In this document: positions 35,705-44,026 of the stretch, piece by piece
How the letters are laid out: each line of letters starts with the position of its first letter
Numbering within the stretch: the stretch's first letter is position 1
Origin: Rhodoblastus acidophilus
Lineage (GTDB): Bacteria; Pseudomonadota; Alphaproteobacteria; Rhizobiales; Beijerinckiaceae
Length of the DNA stretch: 64,000 nucleotides
Assembly (NCBI RefSeq): GCF_025961575.1
Contig: NZ_JAOQNX010000007.1
Span: 62,001-126,000 of the forward strand
Reading direction: 5' to 3'
The notes under the pieces: model-generated
What the model was told of the DNA's origin: nothing
The model's database searches: none
What the model saw: only the letters and a program-made list of their open reading frames with translations
Translations under genes and position numbers: made by a program

Positions 35705-35731
35705 AAATATGTCAATAGAGCTGACATATTT
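35705..35731. promoter_or_regulatory. MarR-type operator palindrome
   Basis: AAATATGTCA and TGACATATTT are perfect 10-base arms around a 7-base spacer, 20 bases before the MarR-type start codon and 118 bases upstream of the ilvE start. The AT-rich site stands out in this GC-rich window and fits autoregulation by the MarR protein, possibly with control of ilvE. Confidence 0.75.
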
Positions 35732-35750
35732 AGCGCCGGGAAGGGATGTG

Positions 35751-36236
35751 ATGGACCAGGCCTTGCAGCGCCAGACCGCGCCGCCGCCCCCGCCCGTGGA
35801 GCAGCCGGCGGCCGAGCCGATGTTCGACCTCATCGAAGCCCTGTTCTTCGCCTATCGCGATTTCGTCGGCGACGCCGACCGGCTGCTGCTGCGCTATAAT
35901 TTCGGCCGCGCCCATCACCGCGTGCTCTATTTCGTCGACCGCCGCCCCGGCCTGTCCGTCGCCGAACTGCTCGACCTCCTGAAAATCACCAAGCAGAGCC
36001 TCAGCCGCGTGCTGAAGGAATTGCTCGACGGCGCCTATATCGAGCAGCGCCCGGGCATCGCCGACCGGCGCCAGCGCCTGCTGCACGCCACCGACAAAGG
36101 CCACGCTTTGGCGCAGGAGATCGCGCAGGTGCAAACGCGCCGGTTCGCCCGCGCCCTGGAAAAACTGCCCGCCGGCGCCCGAGCCCAGGGCGCGGCGTTT
36201 CTGGCCGCCATCAGCGATGCGGGGGACGGCGCATGA
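35751..36236 (+). CDS. petP: MarR-family regulator, PetP-like
   Basis: A 161-residue winged-helix regulator. After a proline-rich N-terminus, FDLIEALFFAYRDFVGDADRLLLRYNFGRAHHRVLYFVDRRPGLSVAELLDLLKITKQSLSRVLKELLDGAYIEQRPGIADRRQRLLHATDKG forms the MarR core with the D-RRxRLLxxT wing. The ATG at 35751 follows GGGAAGGGATGTG; an in-frame ATG at 35709 lies inside the operator palindrome and is unlikely. It overlaps the downstream response regulator (ATGA), the petP-petR arrangement known from phototrophic alphaproteobacteria. Confidence 0.85.
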   Translation: MDQALQRQTAPPPPPVEQPAAEPMFDLIEALFFAYRDFVGDADRLLLRYNFGRAHHRVLYFVDRRPGLSVAELLDLLKITKQSLSRVLKELLDGAYIEQRPGIADRRQRLLHATDKGHALAQEIAQVQTRRFARALEKLPAGARAQGAAFLAAISDAGDGA

Positions 36237-36949
36237 CGGAAATTCCGACCCCGCAGGACGACGCGCCGCATGTGCTGCTGGTCGACGACGACCGCCGCAT
36301 CCGGCAATTGCTGTCGCGCGTGCTGCAGCGCGAGGGCTATCGCGTCACCTCCGCCACCAGCGCCGAGGACGCCAGCGCGCATTTAAAATTGCTGCATTTC
36401 GACCTGATCATCCTCGACGTGATGATGCCCGGCGAAAACGGCTACCAATTCGCCGCGCGGCTGCGCGCCGACGCGGGCGAGATCGGCCGGGCGCCGATCC
36501 TGATGCTCACCGCCCGCGCCGAACTGGAAGACCGCATCAAGGGGCTGGAGTCCGGCGTCGACGATTATCTGGCCAAACCCTATGATGTCCGCGAACTCAC
36601 CCTGCGCGTCGCCGCGCTGCTGCGCCGCTCGCGCCCGGTGGCGACGGCGGCCTCGCCCAATCCCGCCCGGTTCGGCGAGTTCTGTTTCGATCCCGACCGG
36701 GGCGAGCTGAAAAAAGGCGACGAGATCATCCGCATCACCGAGCGCGAAAGAGACATGCTGCGCATCCTCAGCGAAAACCCGGGTGAAACGGTGACGCGCG
36801 AGGCGCTGGGCGGCGGCGAGGCGGCCAACGAGCGCACCGTGGACGTCCAGGTCAACCGCTTGCGCCGCAAGATCGAGGAAGACCCCGCCAATCCCCTGCT
36901 GCTGCAAACCGTGCGCGGCATCGGCTACCGGCTGGCGGCGGAAAGATGA
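36233..36949 (+). CDS. petR: OmpR-type response regulator, PetR-like
   Basis: A 238-residue regulator. The receiver has LLVDDDRRIRQLLSRVL, phospho-acceptor Asp62 in LIILDVMMPGENGYQ, Thr93 and Lys115 in YLAKPYDVREL. The winged helix has ITERERDMLRILSENPGETVTREAL, NERTVDVQVNRLRRKIEEDP and LQTVRGIGYRL. It is coupled to the MarR gene upstream and to the kinase downstream by four-base overlaps, so the three form one operon. In relatives PetR is essential and influences cytochrome gene expression; its targets here are unknown. Confidence 0.9.
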   Translation: MTEIPTPQDDAPHVLLVDDDRRIRQLLSRVLQREGYRVTSATSAEDASAHLKLLHFDLIILDVMMPGENGYQFAARLRADAGEIGRAPILMLTARAELEDRIKGLESGVDDYLAKPYDVRELTLRVAALLRRSRPVATAASPNPARFGEFCFDPDRGELKKGDEIIRITERERDMLRILSENPGETVTREALGGGEAANERTVDVQVNRLRRKIEEDPANPLLLQTVRGIGYRLAAER

Positions 36950-38301
36950 CGGTTTTCGGGCGACTGCGCGCCCTCTGGCAAAAATTCGCGCGCCTGCTGG
37001 CGGGCGCGATGCCCAAGGGCCTCTACGCCCGGTCGCTGCTGATCGTCATCGCGCCCATGGTGATCCTGCAAGCGGCCATCACGGTCGTGTTCATGGAGCG
37101 CCACTGGAGCCTCGTCACCTTTCGCCTGTCCAATGCGGTCAGCCAGGACATAGCGGCGCTGATCGACATCCACCGCGAATTCGGCGCCTATGACAAGGAC
37201 AGCGACAAGCTCGAGGAGATCGCGCGCAAGCGTTTCGGCTTCGACGCCGAAATTTTACCGCCGGGACCGCTGCCGCCCGCCCTGCCCCGCCCGTTCTTCT
37301 CGCTGCTCGACCGCGCGCTGTCCCAAGAGATCGGCCGGATGATCCCGCTGCCGTTCTGGATCGACACGGTGGGCCAATCCGATTTCCTCGAAGTGCGCGT
37401 CGACCTCGGCGACGGCATATTGCGCGTGGTGACGCGGCGCAGCCAGGCCTATGCCTCGAACACCCATATTTTCATCGTCTGGATGTTGAGCACGGCGGCG
37501 GTCTTGATCGTCGTCGCCATCCTGTTCATGCGCAACCAGATCCGCCCGATCATGGCGCTGGCCGACGCCGCCGAAGAGTTCGGCAAGGGCCGCGAAGTCG
37601 AGTTCCGCCCGCGCGGCGCCCGCGAGGTCCGCCGCGCCGCTTACGCCTTTCTCGAAATGAAGCGCCGCATCGAGCGCGCCATCGAGCAGCGCACCACCAT
37701 GCTCAATGGCGTCAGCCACGACCTGCGCACCATCCTCACCCGCTTCAAACTGTCGCTCGCCCTGCTGCCCGACGAACCCGAAGTCCAGGACATGGCCGGC
37801 GACGTCAATGAAATGCAGCGCATGCTCGAGGCCTATCTGGCTTTTGCGCGCGGCGATCTCGGCGAAGTGGCGTCGCCGACCAACATCCCCGCCCTGCTCG
37901 ACATGCTGCGCCAGGAATCCGAGCGGCTCGGCCACAAGACCCATGTCACCTATGCCGGCGAGCCCATCGCCACCGTGCGCCCCGACGCCTTCAAGCGCTG
38001 CCTCGCCAATCTGCTGGTCAATGGCGTGCGCCATGGCAAGACCATTGCGCTCGAGGGCTCCTGCGACCGCAAATTCCTGCAAATCCACGTCGACGACGAC
38101 GGCCCCGGCATTCCCGCGGACAAGCGCGAGGAGGTTTTTCGGCCCTTCGTGCGTCTCGACGAGGCGCGCAACCAGGACGAGGGCGGCACCGGCCTCGGCC
38201 TCGCCATCGCCCGCGACATCGCCCGCTCGCACGGCGGCGACATCTATCTTTCCACATCCCCGCTCGGCGGCCTGCGCGCCAGCGTGCGGGTCCCCGTCTA
38301 A
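36946..38301 (+). CDS. EnvZ-like sensor histidine kinase
   Basis: A 451-residue membrane kinase, partner of the PetR-like regulator. Helix 1 is residues about 29-50, a periplasmic region of about 120 residues follows, helix 2 is 174-195, then HAMP (RNQIRPIMALADAAEEFGKG) and HisKA with His258 in NGVSHDLRTILTRFKLSLALLP. The HATPase region has LANLLVNGVRHG, DDGPGIP and GGTGLGLAIARDI. The H box reads HDLRTILTR, with Ile at the position usually occupied by Pro; this is a known variant in alphaproteobacterial kinases of this group. The periplasmic signal is unknown. Confidence 0.92.
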   Translation: MTVFGRLRALWQKFARLLAGAMPKGLYARSLLIVIAPMVILQAAITVVFMERHWSLVTFRLSNAVSQDIAALIDIHREFGAYDKDSDKLEEIARKRFGFDAEILPPGPLPPALPRPFFSLLDRALSQEIGRMIPLPFWIDTVGQSDFLEVRVDLGDGILRVVTRRSQAYASNTHIFIVWMLSTAAVLIVVAILFMRNQIRPIMALADAAEEFGKGREVEFRPRGAREVRRAAYAFLEMKRRIERAIEQRTTMLNGVSHDLRTILTRFKLSLALLPDEPEVQDMAGDVNEMQRMLEAYLAFARGDLGEVASPTNIPALLDMLRQESERLGHKTHVTYAGEPIATVRPDAFKRCLANLLVNGVRHGKTIALEGSCDRKFLQIHVDDDGPGIPADKREEVFRPFVRLDEARNQDEGGTGLGLAIARDIARSHGGDIYLSTSPLGGLRASVRVPV

Positions 38302-38310
38302 GGAGAATTC

Positions 38311-39156
38311 ATGGACCTGGTCAAAATCGCGCTGGACGACCTCTCGGGCGCCGAAACCTTTCCGCTGGATGCGCTGATGACCCTGCGCCAGCGCTGGAGC
38401 GAGGCGCGCGACCCCTTGCTGTCCGCGCTCAACGCCTATGCTTCGGGCGCCGACCGCTCGCCGGAAAACGCCTCAAAGGCCTTTTTCGGCCTGCATCTGC
38501 TCGCGGAAAAGCGCGATGCGGCGGCTTTCGCGCCGCTGGTCTCGGTGGCGCTGGAGGGCGAGCCGCTCTACGATATGATCGGCGACGGCGCGACGGAAAC
38601 GCTGCCCAGCCTGTTGATCAGCCTGTGCGACGGCGATTTCGCCACGCTGCGGAAATTGGTGGAGACGCCGGAAGCCGACGAATGGGCGCGGGTCGCGGCG
38701 ATTGAAGCGCTGAGCTGGTTCACCCACAAGGGCGACATCCCGGTCGAGGAGACGCGCGCCCAGTTCTCAGGCTGGTTCGAAACCCTTTTGCCGCGCGACA
38801 CCCATGTGGTCTGGTACGGCATGCAGGCGGGCGTGGCGCTGCTGGGTTTCGGCGATCTCGAGCCCCTGGTCGCCCGCGCCTTCCGCCAGAAACAGGTGGA
38901 CAACACGATTCTGGCCTTCGAGGATTTCCAGGACGACCTGCGCGCCGCCCGCGCCGACCGCGACGGCTTTTTCAAGGAGCGCGGCCTCGGCCCGGTCGAG
39001 GACGCGGTGGCGGCCTTAGAAGTTTTCGACGTCGACGAAGAGGATTTCGCCCCGCCCGCCCCCGCCGAGAACAAGTTTAGAGATGTCGGCCGCAACGACC
39101 CGTGTCCGTGCGGCAGCGGCAAGAAATTCAAGAAGTGTTGTTTGGGGAAGGAGTAA
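38311..39156 (+). CDS. DUF1186 protein with C-terminal SEC-C zinc motif
   Basis: A 281-residue soluble protein. The main part is helical HEAT-like DUF1186 (SPENASKAFFGLHLLAEKRDAAAFAPLVSVALEGEPLYDMIGDGATETLPSLLISLCDGDFATLRKLVE ... EWARVAAIEALSW). The last 23 residues are a SEC-C motif, GRNDPCPCGSGKKFKKCCLG, the zinc-binding tail known from SecA. GGAGAATTC precedes the ATG, nine bases after the kinase stop. Such proteins may contact SecB, SecA or ribosomes; the role is not established. Confidence 0.88.
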   Translation: MDLVKIALDDLSGAETFPLDALMTLRQRWSEARDPLLSALNAYASGADRSPENASKAFFGLHLLAEKRDAAAFAPLVSVALEGEPLYDMIGDGATETLPSLLISLCDGDFATLRKLVETPEADEWARVAAIEALSWFTHKGDIPVEETRAQFSGWFETLLPRDTHVVWYGMQAGVALLGFGDLEPLVARAFRQKQVDNTILAFEDFQDDLRAARADRDGFFKERGLGPVEDAVAALEVFDVDEEDFAPPAPAENKFRDVGRNDPCPCGSGKKFKKCCLGKE

Positions 39157-39183
39157 ACGCCCTCTCCCTGCCTCGCTCTTCTC

Positions 39184-39340
39184 CCTCGCCCCGCTTTAGC
39201 GGGGAGAGGGTTGGGGTGAGGGGCAGGGTCGCGACCCTCGACGTCGTCAGGAAAGCATTCAAACGACTTGTCTGACGACATTGAAGCCAATGCCCCAGCC
39301 CCTCACCCTGTCCCTCTCCCCGCTAAAGCGGGGCGAGGGG
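39184..39340. repeat. pair of inverted repeat units between convergent genes
   Basis: Unit A (39184-39226) contains CTCGCCCCGCTTTAGCGGGG then AGAGGGTTGGGGTGAGGGG; unit B (39296-39340) is its near-exact inverse. Each unit has its own CCCCGC/GCGGGG hairpin. They fill the 218-base gap between the SEC-C gene and uvrC and may terminate transcription from both sides. Confidence 0.7.
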
Positions 39341-39374
39341 ACGCGCGGCGACGCCTCGCGAGACGCCCAGCGCC

Positions 39375-41354
39375 TCACCCCTTCTCATGAAAATGGTTAT
39401 AGACCAGCTTCGCGGTCGCGGCGGACAACCCTGGCGTCTTCTCCAAATCCGCGAGCGACGCCCCGGCCACCGCCTTGGCGGTGCCGAACGCCTGCAACAG
39501 CGCCCGTTTCCGCGCCGGCCCGATGCCGGCGATCTCATCGAGCGGGTTCTTCACAAACTCCTTTTTCCGCTTGGCGCGGTGCGTGCCGATGGCGAACCGA
39601 TGCGCCTCATCGCGCAGGCGCTGCACGAAATAAAGCGCGGGGTCGCGCGGCGGCAGCCGAAACGGCTCCTTCCCCTCGACAAAAAACGTTTCGCGCCCGG
39701 CGTCGCGGTCGACGCCCTTGGCGATCGACGCCAGCGTGATCCCCTCCACCCCGAGCTCGCGCATCACCTGCAGCGTGGCGGAAAACTGCCCGCGCCCGCC
39801 GTCGATCAGGATCAGATCCGGCTTATGAGGAAACGCCTCGGGATCGTTGGTCTCCGGCTCCCCCTCCTTCAGGATGCGGGTAAACCGCCGCCCCAAAACC
39901 TCGCGCATCATGGCGTAATCGTCGCCCGGCGCGATCTCCGACTTGATATTGAAGGTGCGGTACTGGTTTTTGACAAAGCCTTGTGGACCCGCGACCACCA
40001 TGGCGCCGATGGCGGCTGAGCCCATGATGTGGGAATTGTCGTAAATCTCGACCCGGCGCGGCGGCTTATCCATGCCGAACGCGGCGCCAAGCGCCTCCAG
40101 CAGCCGCTGCTGGCTGGCGGCGTCGGCGAGTTTGCGGCCCAGGGCCTCGCGGGCATTGCGCTGCGCATGCCCGACCAGCTCAGCCTTTTCGCCGCGCTTG
40201 GGAACGACGACCTCGACCTTATGCCCCGCTCTCGCGGAAAGCGCTTGGGCCAAAAGCTCGGCCTCCTCGATCTCATGCGAGAGCAGCACGCAGCGCGGCG
40301 CCGGGCGGTCGGCATAAAATTGCGCCAGGAACGGCCCCAACACCTCGCCGGGCGTCAAAACCTTGTCGGCGCGGGGAAAATAGGCGCGGTTGCCCCAGTT
40401 CTGGCAAGCGCGGATGAACACGGCCTCGACGCAGAACGCGCCGGCCTCCTCGTGCAGGCCGAACACGTCGGCCTCCGGCGTGTTGCGCGGATTGATCCCC
40501 TGCTGGGCCTGAATGGCGGCCAAAGCGGCGATGCGGTCGCGCAGCCGCCCGGCGCGCTCGAACTCCAGCTCTTCCGCCGCGGCGTTCATTTCCGCCGCAA
40601 GCCGCTCGCGCACCGCCCGCGATTTCCCGCAGAGAAAATCCCGGGCCTCGCGCACCAGCTCGTCATAATCGCCCGGCGAAATCTCGCCCGTGCAGGGACC
40701 GGAACAGCGCTTGATCTGGAACAGCAGGCAGGGCCGGGTGCGGTTGTCGAAAAACGAATTTTCGCAGGAGCGCAACAAAAACGCCTTTTGCAGCGTGTTC
40801 AGCGTGTTGTTGACCGCCCAGACCCCGGCGAACGGGCCGAAATAATCGCCCTTTCGCGCGCGGGCGCCGCGATGCTTGACGATCTGCGCGCCGCGCTCGT
40901 CCTTGGTCAGCAGAATATAGGGAAAACTCTTGTCGTCGCGCAGCAGCACGTTGAAGCGCGGTTTGAGCTGCTTGATCAGATTGGCTTCGAGCAGCAGCGC
41001 CTCGACCTCGGTCTCGGTCGAGGCGAACACCATGGTCGCCGTCAACGCGATCATGCGCGCGATGCGGTTGGTGTGGCCGCTCACCCGCATATAGGAGGCG
41101 ATGCGCTTTTTGATGCTCTTGGCCTTGCCGACATAGAGCACCGCGCCATCCTCGGCGAGCATGCGATAAACGCCCGGCCCCGAGGGCGCATGCTTCCAGT
41201 GGTCGCGAATCGCGCGCACGCCGCGCTTCAGCGCGTCCGGGCTCTCAGACGCCTCGAAATCAAGCTCGAGCGCCGTTTCCGGCGCAAGCTCCGCGTCGTC
41301 TTCGTCGTCCAGATTGGGCGTGTCGGGAAGATCTGTGTCCGGGTCCGGGATCAT
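39375..41354 (-). CDS. uvrC: excinuclease ABC subunit C
   Basis: A 659-residue nucleotide-excision repair endonuclease that makes both incisions around a lesion bound by UvrB. GIY-YIG domain at residues about 55-140 ([31 protein letters not shown]), a cysteine-rich segment ([18 protein letters not shown]), UVR helix pair near 245, RNase-H-like domain with IYDNSHIMG and [13 protein letters not shown], and a C-terminal HhH pair ([37 protein letters not shown]). An acidic extension of about 40 residues precedes the GIY-YIG domain. Start at ATG 41354. Confidence 0.96.
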   Translation of the reverse strand: MIPDPDTDLPDTPNLDDEDDAELAPETALELDFEASESPDALKRGVRAIRDHWKHAPSGPGVYRMLAEDGAVLYVGKAKSIKKRIASYMRVSGHTNRIARMIALTATMVFASTETEVEALLLEANLIKQLKPRFNVLLRDDKSFPYILLTKDERGAQIVKHRGARARKGDYFGPFAGVWAVNNTLNTLQKAFLLRSCENSFFDNRTRPCLLFQIKRCSGPCTGEISPGDYDELVREARDFLCGKSRAVRERLAAEMNAAAEELEFERAGRLRDRIAALAAIQAQQGINPRNTPEADVFGLHEEAGAFCVEAVFIRACQNWGNRAYFPRADKVLTPGEVLGPFLAQFYADRPAPRCVLLSHEIEEAELLAQALSARAGHKVEVVVPKRGEKAELVGHAQRNAREALGRKLADAASQQRLLEALGAAFGMDKPPRRVEIYDNSHIMGSAAIGAMVVAGPQGFVKNQYRTFNIKSEIAPGDDYAMMREVLGRRFTRILKEGEPETNDPEAFPHKPDLILIDGGRGQFSATLQVMRELGVEGITLASIAKGVDRDAGRETFFVEGKEPFRLPPRDPALYFVQRLRDEAHRFAIGTHRAKRKKEFVKNPLDEIAGIGPARKRALLQAFGTAKAVAGASLADLEKTPGLSAATAKLVYNHFHEKG

Positions 41355-41463
41355 GAACAAAAGTCAGCATTTGCCGCATGTTGATCCAGGTTCTGGACCT
41401 CGCGCGATTTTACCGCTAGCACTGTGGTTAACAAACCGTCAACGCGGGATTCAGGGAGTGCGT

Positions 41464-42024
41464 ATGGTCGAGTCGAAAGCGGTGTTGCGCCTGTTCGCGG
41501 CCCTTCCCCTTCTTCTCGCCGGATGCGGCGGCGACATGGATCCCATCGCCACCGCCACGATGCAAGCCCCGACGCATAGCGTGATCAGCCCCTCGGGCGC
41601 GAGCCCCCGCCCCGCCACGCTGGCGGTCACGCAGCTCGACGCGCCCGAACCGCTGAAGACCAAATTCCTGGCCGAATTCAACGCCGACGCCGCCAAGCAG
41701 GAGGTCGCCCTCACCGATTCGGCGGGCGCCCGCTATCTCGCGCGCGGCTATATCTCCGCCTATCCCGACAATGGCGGCGCCCGCCTCACCTATGTCTGGG
41801 ACATCTACGACAACAAGGCGCATCGCGCCCAGCGACTCAACGACGAAATCGCCATCAAGGGCGCCTCGCCCGACCCGTGGTCGCTGGTCGACGCCGCCGC
41901 CCTCGCCGCCCTCGCCCAGCGCAGCGCCGACGATGTCGCGGCCTATCTCTCCAACACGCCGGAAGCGCTGGCGGCCATGCCATCCACGCCGACCCGGGCG
42001 CTGTCCTACGCGCCGATCCGCTGA
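41464..42024 (+). CDS. putative lipoprotein
   Basis: A 186-residue protein with a lipoprotein signal: hydrophobic LRLFAALPLLLAGC with lipobox LLAGC and Cys21. The mature part includes DAPEPLKTKFLAEFNADAAKQEVALTDSAGARYLARGYISAYPDNGGARLTYVWDIYDNKAHRAQRLNDE, a beta-rich domain seen in rhizobial envelope lipoproteins of unknown role. GGGAG lies five bases before the ATG. It is followed 120 bases later by prs. Function unknown. Confidence 0.82.
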   Translation: MVESKAVLRLFAALPLLLAGCGGDMDPIATATMQAPTHSVISPSGASPRPATLAVTQLDAPEPLKTKFLAEFNADAAKQEVALTDSAGARYLARGYISAYPDNGGARLTYVWDIYDNKAHRAQRLNDEIAIKGASPDPWSLVDAAALAALAQRSADDVAAYLSNTPEALAAMPSTPTRALSYAPIR

Positions 42025-42144
42025 TCCGCCGATCCCAGGTGCGACTTCAAGTCTTTAACGAAAATGCGACAGCATCCGGCTATGGCATTGTTCATCGCCG
42101 GTCGCGCTGCTAAGACGCCGCCAACTTCAACGTAACGACACGAG

Positions 42145-43089
42145 ATGTCTGGCGTCATGAAAATTCTTGCGGGCAATTCCAATCGGCCGCTGAGCGAGGC
42201 CATCGCCGCCTATCTCGGCGTCCCCCTGACCAAATGTCAGGTCCGCCGCTTCGCCGACATGGAAGTTTTCGTCGAAATCCTCGAAAACGTGCGCGGACAA
42301 GACACGTTCGTCATCCAGTCGACCTCCTTCCCCACCAATGACCATCTGATGGAGGCGTTGATCATGATCGACGCCCTGCGCCGCGCCTCCGCGCGCCGCA
42401 TCACGGCGGTCATGCCCTATTTCGGCTACGCCCGACAGGACAGAAAGCCGGGACCGCGCACCCCGATCTCGGCGAAACTGGTCGCCAATCTGATCACCCG
42501 CGCCGGCGCCGACCGCGTGCTCACCGTCGATCTCCACGCCGGCCAGATCCAGGGCTTTTTCGACATCCCCACCGACAATCTGTTTGCGGCGCCCGTCCTG
42601 GTGCGCGACATCCAGGACAAGCTGGACCTGTCCAATGTGATGGTGGTGTCGCCCGACGTCGGCGGCGTCGTTCGCGCGCGCGCGCTGGCAAAGCGCATCA
42701 ACGCCCCGCTCGCCATTGTCGACAAGCGCCGCGAGCGCGCCGGCGAATCCGAAGTGATGAACATCATCGGCGAAGTGAAGGGCAAGAGCTGCATTCTCGT
42801 CGACGACATCATCGATTCCGGCGGCACCCTGTGCAATGCGGCGGAAGCTTTGCTCAATGTGGGCGCGGCGGACGTGCGCGCCTATATCACCCATGGCGTG
42901 CTCTCGGGCGGCGCGGTGGCGCGCATTTCCTCCTCAAAACTGAAGGAACTGGTGATCACCGATTCCATCCAGTCCACCGAGGCCGTGCGGGTCGCAAAAA
43001 ACATCCGCGTCGTCTCGATCGCGCCGCTGATCGGCGAGGCCATCGACCGCACCGCCAAGGAAGAAAGCGTTTCGAGCCTGTTCAACTGA
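42145..43089 (+). CDS. prs: ribose-phosphate pyrophosphokinase
   Basis: A 314-residue cytoplasmic enzyme making PRPP from ribose 5-phosphate and ATP, for nucleotides, His and Trp. Class I features: [61 protein letters not shown], the ATP-site [22 protein letters not shown], and the PRPP loop [24 protein letters not shown] at 42145; ATG four codons later is possible. A hairpin follows the stop. Confidence 0.97.
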   Translation: MSGVMKILAGNSNRPLSEAIAAYLGVPLTKCQVRRFADMEVFVEILENVRGQDTFVIQSTSFPTNDHLMEALIMIDALRRASARRITAVMPYFGYARQDRKPGPRTPISAKLVANLITRAGADRVLTVDLHAGQIQGFFDIPTDNLFAAPVLVRDIQDKLDLSNVMVVSPDVGGVVRARALAKRINAPLAIVDKRRERAGESEVMNIIGEVKGKSCILVDDIIDSGGTLCNAAEALLNVGAADVRAYITHGVLSGGAVARISSSKLKELVITDSIQSTEAVRVAKNIRVVSIAPLIGEAIDRTAKEESVSSLFN

Positions 43090-43095
43090 GGCTTT

Positions 43096-43129
43096 GCGAT
43101 GCGTGCCGGGTCTCCTGCGCACGCATCGC
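43096..43129 (+). terminator. stem-loop after prs
   Basis: GCGATGCGTGC pairs perfectly with GCACGCATCGC (11 bases) around a 12-base loop, six bases after the prs stop. No T run follows, so termination is probable but not certain. The remaining sequence to 43380 holds no gene. Confidence 0.5.
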
Positions 43130-43380
43130 GTTAGGATCGACAAGATCTCGGCAAGCCGGCGCGCGCCGCGACAGATGTCACGTAGAAATGATCCGGGGAA
43201 AGCGAGGAGAATTCAGTCGCTTATGCAGATCGCACGCCGGCCCGGGCCAAAACAGGACCCCGCGCGGTTGAGCGCGCAAAATATTCGACGTAGCCTGCTA
43301 ACATCATGAGTGACGGATGTCTTTGATCTGAGTCATTTGGAATCCGTCGCCCTTTTCCTCTTCGGCAGAAAGGGGAGCAG

Positions 43381-43998
43381 ATGATTGCAGCGCGACGCCC
43401 GCTCTGGTTTGGCCATGGCGACGAACAACGTTTGTTTTATCCTTTTGGGACGAGGCGCAAAGGCTACCGCGTGTCCGGGCGGCGCATCGAAAGCCTCGAC
43501 CGCTGGACGCGATGGCGGGCGCAACTTCCGCTCACTTTGTTCACCGTCTACTTCCTGCCGGTGGTTGCGCTTTGGGGCCCCGCCTGGTCGGGCTCCGGCC
43601 GGCTGACGGCGCAGACTTTGGCGCTCGCGCTCGTCCTGCTGATCCTCCTGGTGCTGGCGAGCGGCTGGCTGATCGACCGTCTCGCCCTCGCCGTGCTGCT
43701 GCGCGGCTGCGCGACCCTCGACCGCGCGCCGACGCGGTCGGAGCAACAGGCGAGTTCCGGACGGGTGGGCCAATCCTTCGCCAACCGCAATGCCGCGCCG
43801 CTCGTGGTGCGCTGGGCGTGTCTCGTCGTCGGCGTCGTCGCCCTCATGGTCGGGCTGCACGGCGACGACATGCTGCTCATCCTGTCCGGCGCGCTGCTCG
43901 GCGCCCTGTTCGCTTTGGGCGCGGTGCGGGACAGCTGCGCGCGCATTCATCTCTGGCTGCTGTTCGACGCCGTGCATTTCGAAGCCGCCGATCGCTGA
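43381..43998 (+). CDS. hypothetical membrane protein
   Basis: A 205-residue protein with about four membrane helices in two pairs: LTLFTVYFLPVVALWGP and LALALVLLILLVLASGWLI, then VVRWACLVVGVVALMVGLHG and LLILSGALLGALFALGAV. The loop between the pairs is basic and cytoplasmic-looking. AAAGGGGAGCAG precedes the ATG. It is 28 bases upstream of the MHS transporter and may be co-transcribed. Not recognised. Confidence 0.7.
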   Translation: MIAARRPLWFGHGDEQRLFYPFGTRRKGYRVSGRRIESLDRWTRWRAQLPLTLFTVYFLPVVALWGPAWSGSGRLTAQTLALALVLLILLVLASGWLIDRLALAVLLRGCATLDRAPTRSEQQASSGRVGQSFANRNAAPLVVRWACLVVGVVALMVGLHGDDMLLILSGALLGALFALGAVRDSCARIHLWLLFDAVHFEAADR

Positions 43999-44026
43999 GC
44001 GACGCAAAAGCGGGAGAGGAGAGGCG

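Noticed and set aside
43090-43380. Possible small RNA or short genes after prs
   Set aside because: Apart from the prs stem-loop there is no convincing promoter, terminator or frame with a ribosome site.
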